From NCBI RefSeq assembly GCF_900445265.1, contig NZ_UFTA01000002.1, forward strand, positions 1,674,001-1,738,000: a DNA stretch of 64,000 bases. Direction: 5' to 3'. Of this stretch, positions 1 to 9,254 are shown one piece after another. Numbering within the stretch: position 1 is the first letter of the stretch; each line of letters begins with the position of its first letter. The translations under genes and the position numbers were made by a program. The notes under the pieces were generated by a model. That model was not told the origin of the DNA and ran no database searches. It saw only the letters and a program-made list of their open reading frames with translations. Origin of the DNA: Anaerococcus octavius (GTDB lineage Bacteria; Bacillota; Clostridia; Tissierellales; Peptoniphilaceae).

Positions 1-295
1 TAAGTTCTAAATTAAATACGACAACCTCAAGTTCGCAAGGCTCTTTTACTTCGATTATTTGTGTATAATACCAAGGAAGTATACCAACTAGCATACCTTC
101 TTTTAGGGTATAGTTTGCTCCTTGAATATTAAATAAAGCTTCTCCTTTTTTAAAATACCAAAATCTAGAATTGGTATGCAGTAGTGGATCTGTGGATTTT
201 GAGCAAATTTCATTGCCTATATCTATTAAAACTGATTGGTTAAAGTCAGATTGGAAATATGTTGATTCATCTTGAATATTGGTGGTTTCTTTAAT
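1..295 (-). CDS. Cupin-domain protein, probable AraC-type regulator N-terminus (partial)
   Basis: The reverse strand is open from about 295 to the window edge, giving 98 residues. The translation has the short beta-rich, Gly-turn pattern of a cupin sensor domain (for example FWYFKKGEALFNIQG, then YTLKEGMLVGILP), which in Firmicutes usually sits in front of an AraC-type HTH; the HTH would lie outside the window. There is no ATG, GTG or TTG near the 5' end. A run of six G at 302-307 (plus-strand C) looks like a ribosome binding site and points to an ATT start at 293-295. An in-frame stop lies at 350-352. The cupin fold is fairly convincing; the AraC assignment is inference. Confidence 0.5.
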   Translation of the reverse strand, partial: MKETTNIQDESTYFQSDFNQSVLIDIGNEICSKSTDPLLHTNSRFWYFKKGEALFNIQGANYTLKEGMLVGILPWYYTQIIEVKEPCELEVVVFNLEL

Positions 296-575
296 ATAAA
301 TCCCCCCTTTTAAATAAGGTCTATTATTATTATAACATAATTTTTTATTTTAAGGCAGAAAATCAAGCAAAAAAGCTCTAAATTTACAAGTTTTATATAC
401 AAATTCTGATTTATTATCTTACTAAAAAAAATAACTATATGAAAACATTTGCCATAACTTTACAATTTTTGCTAGTCTATATGTCCTTTATTCAAATATC
501 TATATGATATAATTTTATCAAAACGATGGTTTGTAAGTATTTATTAGTAATATTACTAATAAAAAGGAGAAAATT
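296..575. other. Divergent intergenic region
   Basis: AT-rich gap between the leftward cupin gene and the rightward symporter. A TATAAT hexamer at 508-513 is a plausible -10 for the symporter, but no convincing -35 lies 16-18 bp upstream. No riboswitch or gene was recognised. Confidence 0.4.
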
Positions 576-2117
576 ATGATAGAAACATTATCACATTTCA
601 CAGAGTGGTTATGGGGATGGCCTTTATTAGTTTTACTAATTGGTGGTGGTCTATTAATTAGTATTAGAACAGGATTTTTCCAATTAAGACATTTCCATTA
701 TATTTTAAGTCAAACTGCTGGAAAGATATTTTCCAAAGACAACCAAGGAGATGGAACTGTTTCAGCTTTCCAAGCTATGACAACAGCCCTTGCTTCATCA
801 ATTGGTGCTGCAAATATAGTAGTTGCACCTACAATAATTTTTGTGGCAGGTCCTGGTTCTATATTTTGGATGTGGATTGCTGCAATAATTGGACAGGCTA
901 CAAAATTCTCAGAAGTTGCTCTTTCTATTAAATATAGAGAACTAAATGCTGATGGAGAATACGTAGGTGGATGTTCATACATGCTTAAAAATGGTTTGAA
1001 AGGTAATATAGGTAAGGTATTAGGTTCCCTTGCAGCATTTTTCTTTATGATGGAAATTTTACCATCAATCACTCTTCAAACATTATCAGCTGTAAATCCA
1101 ATTCAAAGTGTATTTAGACCACTTAATGTAAACGAAGATATTGCTAAAAAAATCGCTATTATCGCTATATTTATTCTTGTATCTGTGGTTGTCTTTGGTG
1201 GTGTAAAACAAATTGGTAAAGTAACTGAAAAACTTGTTCCTATAATGGCAGCAATATACATTATATTCGGAATTATCATAGTAATTATACATATTGGTGA
1301 TATTCCAACAGCTTTTGGTTATATATTCAAAGGTGCATTTAACCCTAAAGCTATCATGGGTGGTGTTGGAGGAGTTACAATTAGTAAAGTAATTTCTCAA
1401 GGTGTTGCCCGTGGTGTTTATTCTAATGAATCTGGTATGGGTTCTGCAGGTTATGGACACGCTGCAGCAACAACAGACCACCCAGCTAGACAAGGTCTAT
1501 GGGGAGTATTTGAAGTATTTGCTGATACTATAGTAGTTTGTACAATTTCTGCCTTAATAGTAATCTTAACAGGAACATGGAAGCCAGGTATGAGTGAATC
1601 TGAAATGTCAGCAGTAAGATCAATTGCTGTAGAAAGATCATTCAATACATTATTTGGTCAATTAGGATCAGTAATTATCTCTATTTGCCTATTCTTATTT
1701 GTACTTTCAACAATCATAGTAATCGTATTTTACTGTGAAAAACAAGCTGAGTATTTATTTGGTACAAAAGTGGGTAAGATAATGAGGGTCGTTGCTTCTC
1801 TTATGATTCTTTTAGCTTTATTTGTTTCATTTGATAAAGCAGGAGTATTCCTTGACTTAACATTAGGTCTTGTAGTAATACCTAATATGATAGGACTGAT
1901 AAAGATGAGCGGAGAAATAAAAGAAATTACTGATGAATTCTTTAAAGGTCCAGATTATTATCTATTAGATACTGGAAAAACTGATAAAGCGAAGACAGTT
2001 TCAAAAGTAAACATGAATACAAATACAACAAATGTAGATAAAAACAAAGAAAAGAATGTAGAAAGTGAAACAATGACTTTTGAATCTGATAAAGATTTAA
2101 AAGAAAAGAATGATTAA
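576..2117 (+). CDS. Alanine/glycine:cation symporter family protein (AgcS)
   Basis: Integral membrane secondary transporter of 513 aa, in the usual length range for the sodium:alanine symporter family. It begins with a TM segment and the family-typical FFQLRHF stretch and contains the signature region NESGMGSAGYGHAA near residues 285-300 followed by DHPARQGLWG. About ten hydrophobic segments are visible. After the last TM a roughly 55-residue hydrophilic tail rich in Lys, Asn, Thr and Asp is added, which is unusual. The start is supported by AAAAGGAG. It lies 44 bp before arcC and probably shares its transcript, so an arginine/citrulline/ornithine-related substrate is possible, although the family norm is Ala or Gly. 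Family assignment is firm; the substrate is not. Confidence 0.9.
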   Translation: MIETLSHFTEWLWGWPLLVLLIGGGLLISIRTGFFQLRHFHYILSQTAGKIFSKDNQGDGTVSAFQAMTTALASSIGAANIVVAPTIIFVAGPGSIFWMWIAAIIGQATKFSEVALSIKYRELNADGEYVGGCSYMLKNGLKGNIGKVLGSLAAFFFMMEILPSITLQTLSAVNPIQSVFRPLNVNEDIAKKIAIIAIFILVSVVVFGGVKQIGKVTEKLVPIMAAIYIIFGIIIVIIHIGDIPTAFGYIFKGAFNPKAIMGGVGGVTISKVISQGVARGVYSNESGMGSAGYGHAAATTDHPARQGLWGVFEVFADTIVVCTISALIVILTGTWKPGMSESEMSAVRSIAVERSFNTLFGQLGSVIISICLFLFVLSTIIVIVFYCEKQAEYLFGTKVGKIMRVVASLMILLALFVSFDKAGVFLDLTLGLVVIPNMIGLIKMSGEIKEITDEFFKGPDYYLLDTGKTDKAKTVSKVNMNTNTTNVDKNKEKNVESETMTFESDKDLKEKND

Positions 2118-2161
2118 TAAATAAAAATATTTACAAATCATCGAAAACTGTAGGAGGCAAT

Positions 2162-3097
2162 ATGAAATCAATAGTAGTAGCACTAGGTGGAAATGCCCTA
2201 GGAAATAGCCCAAAAGAACAACTTGAAGCTGTAAAAGGTTCATCAAAATCTATTGCAGATATTATAGAAACATATGATAAAGTTGCTGTAGTTCATGGAA
2301 ATGGACCACAAGTAGGAGTAATTAATCTTGCTCTATCACTTGCAGCAAAAGAAGACTCAACTATACCAGAATTTCCACTAGTGGAATGTGTAGCAATGAG
2401 CCAAGGCTATATAGGATATCATTTACAACAAGCTATCGAAAATGAATTAGCATCTCGTAATATAGATAAAAAAGTAGCAACAGTAGTAACACAAGTTGAA
2501 GTAGACTCACAAGATCCAGCATTTGAAAATCCAACAAAACCAATCGGTAACTTCTATACACAAGAAGAAGCAGACAAAATTGCTAAAAAAGATGGATATA
2601 CCTTTAAAGAAGATGCAGGACGTGGATTTAGAAGAGTAGTTGCAAGTCCAAAACCACAAAGAATTGTAGAACTAGACACAGTTACAAATCATTTAGACAA
2701 TGACGGTGTAGTAGTTACTGGTGGTGGTGGCGGAATCCCAGTTCTAAATGAAAATGGAGAACTAAAAGGGGTAGATGCAGTAATCGATAAAGACTTTGTA
2801 GCAAGCAGAATCTCATCAGACATCGGTGCAGATACATTATTAATACTAACAGCCGTAGATTCAGTATATATCAACTTTGGTAAAGAAAACCAAGAAGAAC
2901 TACGTGAAATTACAGTAAGCGAAGCTAAAAAACACATCGAAGACAAGCAATTTCACGCTGGATCAATGCTACCAAAAGTAGAAGCATGCATCAAATTTAT
3001 CGAAGAAAATCCAGAAGGAACAGCTATAATTACATCTCTAGAAAAAGCAGCATATGCTTTAAGCGGAGAAGTAGGAACAAAGATCATAAACGGCTAA
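2162..3097 (+). CDS. arcC: Carbamate kinase
   Basis: Transfers phosphate from carbamoyl phosphate to ADP, the ATP-yielding last step of the arginine deiminase pathway (reversible). It is 311 aa, normal for the family. It has the N-terminal ALGGNALG, the HGNGPQVG loop near residues 44-51, the VTGGGGGIPV segment near 195-204 and VDAVIDKDF for nucleotide/carbamate binding. A strong GTAGGAGGC ribosome binding site precedes the ATG. It sits between a transporter and ornithine carbamoyltransferase, so carbamoyl phosphate made by the neighbour can be turned into ATP. The arginine deiminase gene arcA is absent from the window. Confidence 0.97.
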   Translation: MKSIVVALGGNALGNSPKEQLEAVKGSSKSIADIIETYDKVAVVHGNGPQVGVINLALSLAAKEDSTIPEFPLVECVAMSQGYIGYHLQQAIENELASRNIDKKVATVVTQVEVDSQDPAFENPTKPIGNFYTQEEADKIAKKDGYTFKEDAGRGFRRVVASPKPQRIVELDTVTNHLDNDGVVVTGGGGGIPVLNENGELKGVDAVIDKDFVASRISSDIGADTLLILTAVDSVYINFGKENQEELREITVSEAKKHIEDKQFHAGSMLPKVEACIKFIEENPEGTAIITSLEKAAYALSGEVGTKIING

Positions 3098-3228
3098 GCC
3101 ACCCTTGATTAAAAGACAAATACATGGGTAACAAAATAAAGGCAACACGATAACATGCTTATAAAATGCTATAAAATGCATTTTGTAATATATATTAGAA
3201 GTATTTAGAAAAAATAAAGGAGATTACA

Positions 3229-4233
3229 ATGGGAGTTAACTTAAGAGGACGTAATTTAATGGCAATCAAAGACTTCACAGAAGATGAAGTACTTTATTTA
3301 ATCAATCTTTCAGAACAATTCAAAAGATTAAAATTAGCAGGAACACCACACAAATACCTAGAAGGTAAAAATATCGCACTATTATTCGAAAAAACATCAA
3401 CAAGAACAAGATGTTCATTCGAAGTAGCTGGATATGACCTAGGAATGGGAGTAACATACTTAGATCCAGGTTCAAGCCAAATGGGTAAAAAAGAATCAAT
3501 CGCAGATACAGCAAAAGTATTAGGTAGATTCTACGATGGTATTGAATACAGAGGATTTGACCAAGACTTAGTAGAAGAACTTGGAGCAAACGCTGGAGTA
3601 CCAGTATGGAATGGTCTTACAGATAAATGGCACCCAACACAAATGATCGCTGATATGCTTACAATCAAAGAAAACTTTGGTAAATTAAGAGGAATCAACT
3701 TTGTATACATGGGCGACTGCAGAAACAACATGGGTAACTCATTAGCAGTAACATGTGCCAAACTAGGTGTAAACTTCGTAGGATGCGGTCCAAAAGAATT
3801 ATGGCCAGAAGAAGACGTACAAGAACTAGCAAAAGAATTTGCACAAGTACACGGATCAAAAGTAGAATTTACAGAAGATGTAAAAGAAGCTACAACAGAT
3901 GCTGATGTAATCTACACAGATATCTGGGTATCAATGGGAGAACCAGAAGACGTTTGGGAGAAAAGAATTGAACAACTTCACCCATACCAAGTAAACAAAG
4001 AAGTAATGGCAAACGCAAAAGATACAGCAATCTTCATGCACTGCTTACCATCATTCCACGACTTAAATACAACAATGGGTAAAGAAGTATACGACAAATT
4101 CGGCGACAAATATGACCTAAACGGCCAAGAAGTAAGCGAAGAAGTATTCTTATCACATCAATCAAAAGTATTTGATGAAGCAGAAAACAGAATGCATACA
4201 ATCAAAGCAATCATGTATGCTACACTTAAATAA
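3229..4233 (+). CDS. arcB: Ornithine carbamoyltransferase, probably catabolic
   Basis: Interconverts citrulline plus phosphate with ornithine plus carbamoyl phosphate. It is 334 aa, typical of the family. Diagnostic motifs are the carbamoyl phosphate loop STRTR (57-61), HPTQ (135-138) and HCLP (271-274), with the ornithine-binding DxxxSMG region near 236-242 (DIWVSMG). AAAGGAG precedes the ATG. The gap of 131 bp from arcC contains no clear terminator. Pairing with carbamate kinase argues for the catabolic direction (citrulline to ATP), but sequence alone cannot exclude the biosynthetic ArgF role. Confidence 0.94.
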   Translation: MGVNLRGRNLMAIKDFTEDEVLYLINLSEQFKRLKLAGTPHKYLEGKNIALLFEKTSTRTRCSFEVAGYDLGMGVTYLDPGSSQMGKKESIADTAKVLGRFYDGIEYRGFDQDLVEELGANAGVPVWNGLTDKWHPTQMIADMLTIKENFGKLRGINFVYMGDCRNNMGNSLAVTCAKLGVNFVGCGPKELWPEEDVQELAKEFAQVHGSKVEFTEDVKEATTDADVIYTDIWVSMGEPEDVWEKRIEQLHPYQVNKEVMANAKDTAIFMHCLPSFHDLNTTMGKEVYDKFGDKYDLNGQEVSEEVFLSHQSKVFDEAENRMHTIKAIMYATLK

Positions 4234-4261
4234 TTAATTAAGATAAAATATTTAAAAGATT

Positions 4262-4295
4262 CTCCAAGTATTATAAGCTTGGAGGTCTTTTTTTG
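4262..4295 (+). terminator. Rho-independent terminator after arcB
   Basis: Seven-base-pair stem CTCCAAG/CTTGGAG with a 9-nt loop followed by TCTTTTTTT. Confidence 0.85.
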
Positions 4296-4319
4296 TGTAA
4301 AAGTAAATGTTTATAAAAA

Positions 4320-4347
4320 TTTACATGTGTTTTACATATAATTTACT
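4320..4347 (+). promoter_or_regulatory. Triple TTTAC repeat, Pho-type box
   Basis: Three copies of TTTACA/TTTACT start at 4320, 4331 and 4342, each exactly 11 bp (one helical turn) apart, 40-70 bp before the phytase-like gene. The arrangement matches the known PhoP/PhoB binding architecture of direct repeats of TT(A/T)ACA at 11-bp spacing. The repeats are seen directly; the regulator is inferred. Confidence 0.6.
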
Positions 4348-4388
4348 TCATTGTAATAAAATTATTAAAAAAGTGTAAAGGGGATTTT

Positions 4389-6836
4389 ATGAACAAACTA
4401 TTAGCAGCGATTTTAGCTACAAGTTTAATATTTGGAGCAAATGAAAGCTTTGCCAGTGAAGAAATAGAAAAAGAAAATACAAATGAGATTCAACAAATAG
4501 CAGAAAATTTAGAAGAATCAGCTACCGATTTAGAAAATGCAAGGCTGCTTGCAGGTAATGAATCAAATACAAATCAATACGATACTAATATTGTTATTAA
4601 TGAAATAATGACAAAGGATCCTAATAAAGGTCCTGATTATGTAGAACTTTTTAATAAAGGAAACGAAGTAGTAGATTTAACAGGCTGGTATATATTTGAT
4701 GATGAGGATAGGTCAGATAAAGTAATAAAACTAGATGAAGTCGTACTAAATCCAGGAGAAGTATTTGTATTAGAAGAAAATAATCATTTTGCTTTTGGAC
4801 TTGGAAAAGATGATCAAGTTAGGTTATTTAATGCAAATGGGGACTTAATAGATAGTTATGTATGGAGTGGCAGTCATCCAAAAGAAGTTTTCGCTAGAAA
4901 TCCTTTAACAAGGCAAATGGAAGAGGCGAAAGCTTCTAAAGGAAAGATAAATCCAGTATCTAAAAAAGAAGAATCTCCAAAGGAAGAAAATAGTGAATCT
5001 AGCCAGTCACCATACAAAGATAATGTAGTAATAAACGAAGTAGAATCAAAAGATCCTAGTGGTGGAAATGATTATGCAGAAATTTATAACAATACTGATA
5101 AAGCTATAGATATTTCTGGATGGTATATCCTAGATAATGACCCAAAACACAAAAAAGATCCAGCATATCTTGTAAAAGAAGGAACAAGCGTTCCAGCCAA
5201 AGGATTTTTTGTTTTCGAAGAAAATGTAGACTTTAACTTTGGCTTAGGTGGTGACGATGAAGTTAATCTTTACGATAAAGATGACAAATTAGTAGACAAA
5301 TTTGCTTGGAAAAGCCATGCAAATGGTACTTACGCTAGGATACCAGATGGCAGAGGAGATTTTGTAGATGGCAAAGCAACAAAAGGCAAATCTAATGCTA
5401 TACAAGAACAAGCTGAAAAAGAAATAAATGTAGAAACAATAAATTGGCCAGGCATTGATGAGGTAAAAGTATTAGATGAAACATCAATCTTTGATTTAAA
5501 AGATCTATCAGGGCTAGATAGTCATGATGGTTGGACATATGGAGTAAATAACAAAGAGGGCAGATTTGTAATCTTTAAAGTAGTAAATGATCAAGTAATA
5601 TTTGCCCCAGGATTTGATAATAAAGGAAAAGCTGTCAAATTTATAAAAGATGCCAACAATCCAAAAGCGATAGGACCAGACTCAGAAGGTATAACAGTAG
5701 ATAGTAAAGGAAGAGTATATCTAGCGATAGAACGTGATAATGGAGAAAAAAATATAAACAAAAACATGATTCTCCAAGTAGCGGATCCATTTAAAGATAA
5801 AAAAGAAATGTTAGCGGATAAAGAATGGAACATTACAAATTTACTTCCAGATGTAGGTGCAAATCTAGGAATAGAAACCATAGAATGGGTAAGTTTTGAT
5901 AATATAAACGGTTTACTATACGATCAAAAAAATAACAAAGCTTTAGACAAAAATGATTATCCAAATGCATACGCAAACGGAATATTTTTTGTAGGACTAG
6001 AAGCAAATGGTCATGTATACGCCCTAGTACTTGAAGAAGATGGCAAAGCAGAAGTCATTTCAGAAATAGAAACAGGACTAGGTGGAGTAATGAGCATGGA
6101 CTTTGATCTAGCAAACAACGTACTTTGGGCAAATGCAGACAATGATTACAACAATATTCATAATATAATTCAATTTAATGGAAGCAAAATACCAAAAATT
6201 GTACATGTAACTGCACCAAAAGATATGAATATAGACCTAAACAACGAAGGATTTATGATAGATCCAGAAGTATCAGAAGATGGTCTAAGAGCAACATATT
6301 GGTTTATGGACGGAAAAAATAGCAAAGCTTTTAGAAAAAGTGCAATTAAAGCTGATTACTTGAAAGAGTTAGGACTTACAAAATTGTCCGGAAAAGAAAG
6401 TCCAATAAATAAAGAAAGTAAAAAACCGGCTACAGAAGATGAACAAATACTAATACCACCATTTACAACGATTACAGATAAAGAAGAAATAGAAAATCAT
6501 CATAGCAAAGAATTTCCGAAAATAAGTTCATCAAGAAAAGAACCATATGCAGAGAAAATCACAGAAGAAATAATCTACGTATCAAAAGGCTACAACACAA
6601 TAAAAGAAGGTTACTATTATAAAAAAGACCTGGTAGCAAAATCTAATAAGCTAAAAAAATCAGTAGAAAAAAATCGCATAACAGCGAAAGCAATAGAAAT
6701 TCTAAAAGGCTTAACACCAAATATAGCAGCAAAAAACAAAGAGAAAATAGCAAAACTTCTAGAAATATCTCTAAAATTACAAGAAAAAGGACAAAAAACC
6801 TTACAAGAAATAGATCTAATCCTAGCAGGAAAATAA
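4389..6836 (+). CDS. Secreted protein with two lamin-tail domains and a phytase-like esterase domain
   Basis: An 815-aa exported protein. Residues 1-22 form a signal peptide (charged start, hydrophobic core, FASEE cleavage region). Two lamin-tail (LTD) beta-sandwich domains follow at about 67-180 and 213-340, each with VINE near the start and a TGWY or SGWY core motif. Residues about 365-690 match the esterase-like phytase domain pattern (SGLDSHDGWTYG, then GPDSEGITVDSKGRVYLAIE). The C-terminal ~110 residues are Lys-rich and helical; no LPXTG anchor is visible. LTDs are common in extracellular nucleases and phosphatases, so release of phosphate from organic phosphate outside the cell is the likely role, fitting the Pho-type box upstream. 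Start supported by AAAGGGG. Confidence 0.75.
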   Translation: MNKLLAAILATSLIFGANESFASEEIEKENTNEIQQIAENLEESATDLENARLLAGNESNTNQYDTNIVINEIMTKDPNKGPDYVELFNKGNEVVDLTGWYIFDDEDRSDKVIKLDEVVLNPGEVFVLEENNHFAFGLGKDDQVRLFNANGDLIDSYVWSGSHPKEVFARNPLTRQMEEAKASKGKINPVSKKEESPKEENSESSQSPYKDNVVINEVESKDPSGGNDYAEIYNNTDKAIDISGWYILDNDPKHKKDPAYLVKEGTSVPAKGFFVFEENVDFNFGLGGDDEVNLYDKDDKLVDKFAWKSHANGTYARIPDGRGDFVDGKATKGKSNAIQEQAEKEINVETINWPGIDEVKVLDETSIFDLKDLSGLDSHDGWTYGVNNKEGRFVIFKVVNDQVIFAPGFDNKGKAVKFIKDANNPKAIGPDSEGITVDSKGRVYLAIERDNGEKNINKNMILQVADPFKDKKEMLADKEWNITNLLPDVGANLGIETIEWVSFDNINGLLYDQKNNKALDKNDYPNAYANGIFFVGLEANGHVYALVLEEDGKAEVISEIETGLGGVMSMDFDLANNVLWANADNDYNNIHNIIQFNGSKIPKIVHVTAPKDMNIDLNNEGFMIDPEVSEDGLRATYWFMDGKNSKAFRKSAIKADYLKELGLTKLSGKESPINKESKKPATEDEQILIPPFTTITDKEEIENHHSKEFPKISSSRKEPYAEKITEEIIYVSKGYNTIKEGYYYKKDLVAKSNKLKKSVEKNRITAKAIEILKGLTPNIAAKNKEKIAKLLEISLKLQEKGQKTLQEIDLILAGK

Positions 6837-6861
6837 GCTAAACTCATAAAGTTTGGATTGA

Positions 6862-6900
6862 CATCAGATATAGATTTATATCTATATCTGGTGTTTTGTT
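6862..6900 (+). terminator. Rho-independent terminator
   Basis: A 14-bp stem (6862-6875 with 6880-6893, one G-T pair) with a TTAT loop and a T-rich tail, after the phytase-like gene. Confidence 0.8.
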
Positions 6901-7125
6901 TATAATTTTTCTATAATAAATTTCTTGTTTTAATCTTCTAAAAAATTTTCCAATAAAGATGTAATATAAATATTTAATAAAGAGTTTTATCCATCAAATG
7001 GCTACATTAAAATAATTATTAAATCTTATTGAGACTTTTAGAATATATATCCTATGACTTTTTAACTCGTTAAAGTATATTATTACTTATAAATAAGTAG
7101 GTAAGAAAAACTTTAAGGAAGAATT

Positions 7126-8229
7126 ATGAATAAAAAAGTTAGAATGTCAAAAGTCTTAATCTATGCTGGAGCTTTTATGGCTATTTTGATAGGTTCAGGA
7201 TTTGCAACCGGCCAAGAACTCATGCAATTTTTTGCTTCATATGGCTTAAAAGGGCTAATAGGTGTATTAATATGTTTTGTTTTATTCACCTTTGTTGGGG
7301 TGGAGTTTGTAACATATGGTCATAGTAGGAGTCTTAAGAATCCAAATGACGTGTATAAAGCTATAGCAGGTAGCAAGATTGGTAGCTTCTATGATTATTT
7401 TTCTGTATTTTTTCTATTTTTATCATATACAGTAATGATAGCAGGAGCTCAAGCCACTGTTGTACAACAGTATAACGCACCAAAATATATTGGCGGGATC
7501 TTGCTTGGTGTATTGGCTATAATCACAGTAGCCTTTGGTTTAAATAATATAGTTGATGTTATCGGTAGAATAGGACCAGTCATTGTAGTTTTATCTATTC
7601 TTATAGGAGGCATATCAATTTTTAAAAATGCCTCAAATTTAAGTCAGTCTTTAGAAATTTTAAATACTTTAAATACAAATCATCAAATCACCCATGCTTC
7701 AGACCTAGGATTTCTTATGGCATCACTCACATACGTTGGTTTCAATATGATATGGTTAGGTGCATTTTCTGCCACAGTAGGTAAGGAAGCAGAGAATTTC
7801 AAAGAAGCTAAAAAAGGGCAAATAGCAGGAGCAATTGGTTTTTCTGTTGCAGTTTTAATTATGGCATTTGCTATAATCTTATCAATAGGAAAACTATATG
7901 ATTCCCAAATCCCGGCATTAATTCTAGCAGTGGATATTAGTCCAAAACTCGGAATAATATTTTCCATTACAATTATTTTAGGAATTTATACATCAGCAGT
8001 TCCATTATTATGGACTCCAGTTGCTAGATTCTTTAAAGAAGGAACAAAAGATTTTAAAATAGTCACAGTTCTAATAGGTGCAGCAGGTATAGTAGTAGGA
8101 CTACTATTTGACTTTAATGTTTTGGTTAAATACGTCTATGTGATTAATGGATACTTGGGAATAGTGCTTTTGGGAATTATGCTTTATAAGTTTTTTAAGA
8201 GAAAGTATAAAATAGTTAGAAATATATGA
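7126..8229 (+). CDS. YkvI-family membrane protein (putative transporter)
   Basis: A 367-aa polytopic membrane protein with about ten TM segments. Its N-terminus carries GSGFATGQE, the hallmark of the YkvI family, which is distantly related to APC/NSS-fold amino-acid transporters; the unwound GSG motif would bind substrate. It is monocistronic, with the gene before ending in a terminator and a 228-bp gap after. A GGAAG-type site precedes the ATG. Substrate and direction of transport are unknown. Confidence 0.8.
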   Translation: MNKKVRMSKVLIYAGAFMAILIGSGFATGQELMQFFASYGLKGLIGVLICFVLFTFVGVEFVTYGHSRSLKNPNDVYKAIAGSKIGSFYDYFSVFFLFLSYTVMIAGAQATVVQQYNAPKYIGGILLGVLAIITVAFGLNNIVDVIGRIGPVIVVLSILIGGISIFKNASNLSQSLEILNTLNTNHQITHASDLGFLMASLTYVGFNMIWLGAFSATVGKEAENFKEAKKGQIAGAIGFSVAVLIMAFAIILSIGKLYDSQIPALILAVDISPKLGIIFSITIILGIYTSAVPLLWTPVARFFKEGTKDFKIVTVLIGAAGIVVGLLFDFNVLVKYVYVINGYLGIVLLGIMLYKFFKRKYKIVRNI

Positions 8230-8457
8230 CTACTTTTTTTAGTCAAATTGTGAAACAATGATAGGAAAGATTTAACAACAATAATAATTTATTTGAAAAC
8301 CATACACCTATCTCGATTGTGTGAAATGAGTGGATAGATCTCATAAATTAACTAAATATGAAGAAAAAGCTAAAAAACATATGAAAAAGTGCCTAAGTTG
8401 CCCTATAGTTGCTAGCTTTTTTGAAAAATTTCCTTACAATAGAAAAAAGGAGATTTT

Positions 8458-8967
8458 ATGATTGGAGAAAAAATTAAAAACAAAAGAAAAGAATTGAACT
8501 TTACCCAGGAATATTTAGCAAAAGAATTAAATATTTCAAGACAAGCTGTATCAAAGTGGGAAAAAGGACTTAGCGAGCCATCTATGGATAATTTGGTTAA
8601 ACTATCTGAAATATTTGGAGTTGATATAGACTACTTTAAAAAAGACAATGAGATAGAAGAGGATAAGTCCCTTGGTTCAAGAATATTTTGGGATATTTTG
8701 TACGCTGCTATAGGAATAGTTTTCTATTTAATATATTACTTTGGTATAGTAGAGGGAGCCTTAAACAAAGATCCAAAACAAATGCCTTTTTTAACACTTA
8801 CAGTTTTTCTAGCTATATCAGTAATAGCTTTTCCACAAGCAGTGAAAAATATGGGGAATAAATTAGAAGATACAGATTATTTCACATTTTCAAAATTAAT
8901 ATTGCCTATAGTTTTTATAATCTCACCTTTTATAGTTTTTTATTATATTTTTAAGAAAGAAAGATAA
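8458..8967 (+). CDS. XRE-family regulator with C-terminal membrane segments
   Basis: 169 aa. Residues 4-60 are a Cro/C1-type helix-turn-helix (KRKELNFTQEYLAKELNISRQ through WEKG). Residues about 75-165 contain three hydrophobic segments, so the DNA-binding domain is tethered to the membrane. This layout is known from small Firmicutes stress and envelope regulators, but no target is evident. Start follows AAAAAGGAG. The upstream gap 8230-8457 holds no other gene. Confidence 0.85.
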   Translation: MIGEKIKNKRKELNFTQEYLAKELNISRQAVSKWEKGLSEPSMDNLVKLSEIFGVDIDYFKKDNEIEEDKSLGSRIFWDILYAAIGIVFYLIYYFGIVEGALNKDPKQMPFLTLTVFLAISVIAFPQAVKNMGNKLEDTDYFTFSKLILPIVFIISPFIVFYYIFKKER

Positions 8968-9020
8968 AAAATCGACTAGGAAAGTATACTATTTAAAAGT
9001 AAATTTACCTAGTCGATTTT
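8968..9020 (+). terminator. Terminator after the XRE gene
   Basis: Perfect 13-bp inverted repeat AAAATCGACTAGG/CCTAGTCGATTTT around a 27-nt loop, starting at the stop codon; the 3' arm ends in TTTT. The large loop makes efficiency uncertain. Confidence 0.6.
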
Positions 9021-9254
9021 ATGTTATATAAGTATAGATTATCAAATTTATCCATTAAACCTTTAAATAGGCTAAATTTTATAGAAAAATTGTACGGGGT
9101 TTAATAATCAAAGTTCTATATGTAGAACCTATGAATTATATTTACATAGTATTAATTAATATGTCATAAGAAAATCTTTTGTTTTAAAAGTTTTTTGATA
9201 TATAATTAAGTTGTATGCTCAGAATTAATTATAAGCATTACTAAAGGATATAAA

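Noticed and set aside
8280..8450. Possible small gene or gene remnant (KYEEKAKKHMKKCLSCPI-like translation)
   Set aside because: No start with a ribosome binding site and no recognisable family; kept only as an AT-rich gap.
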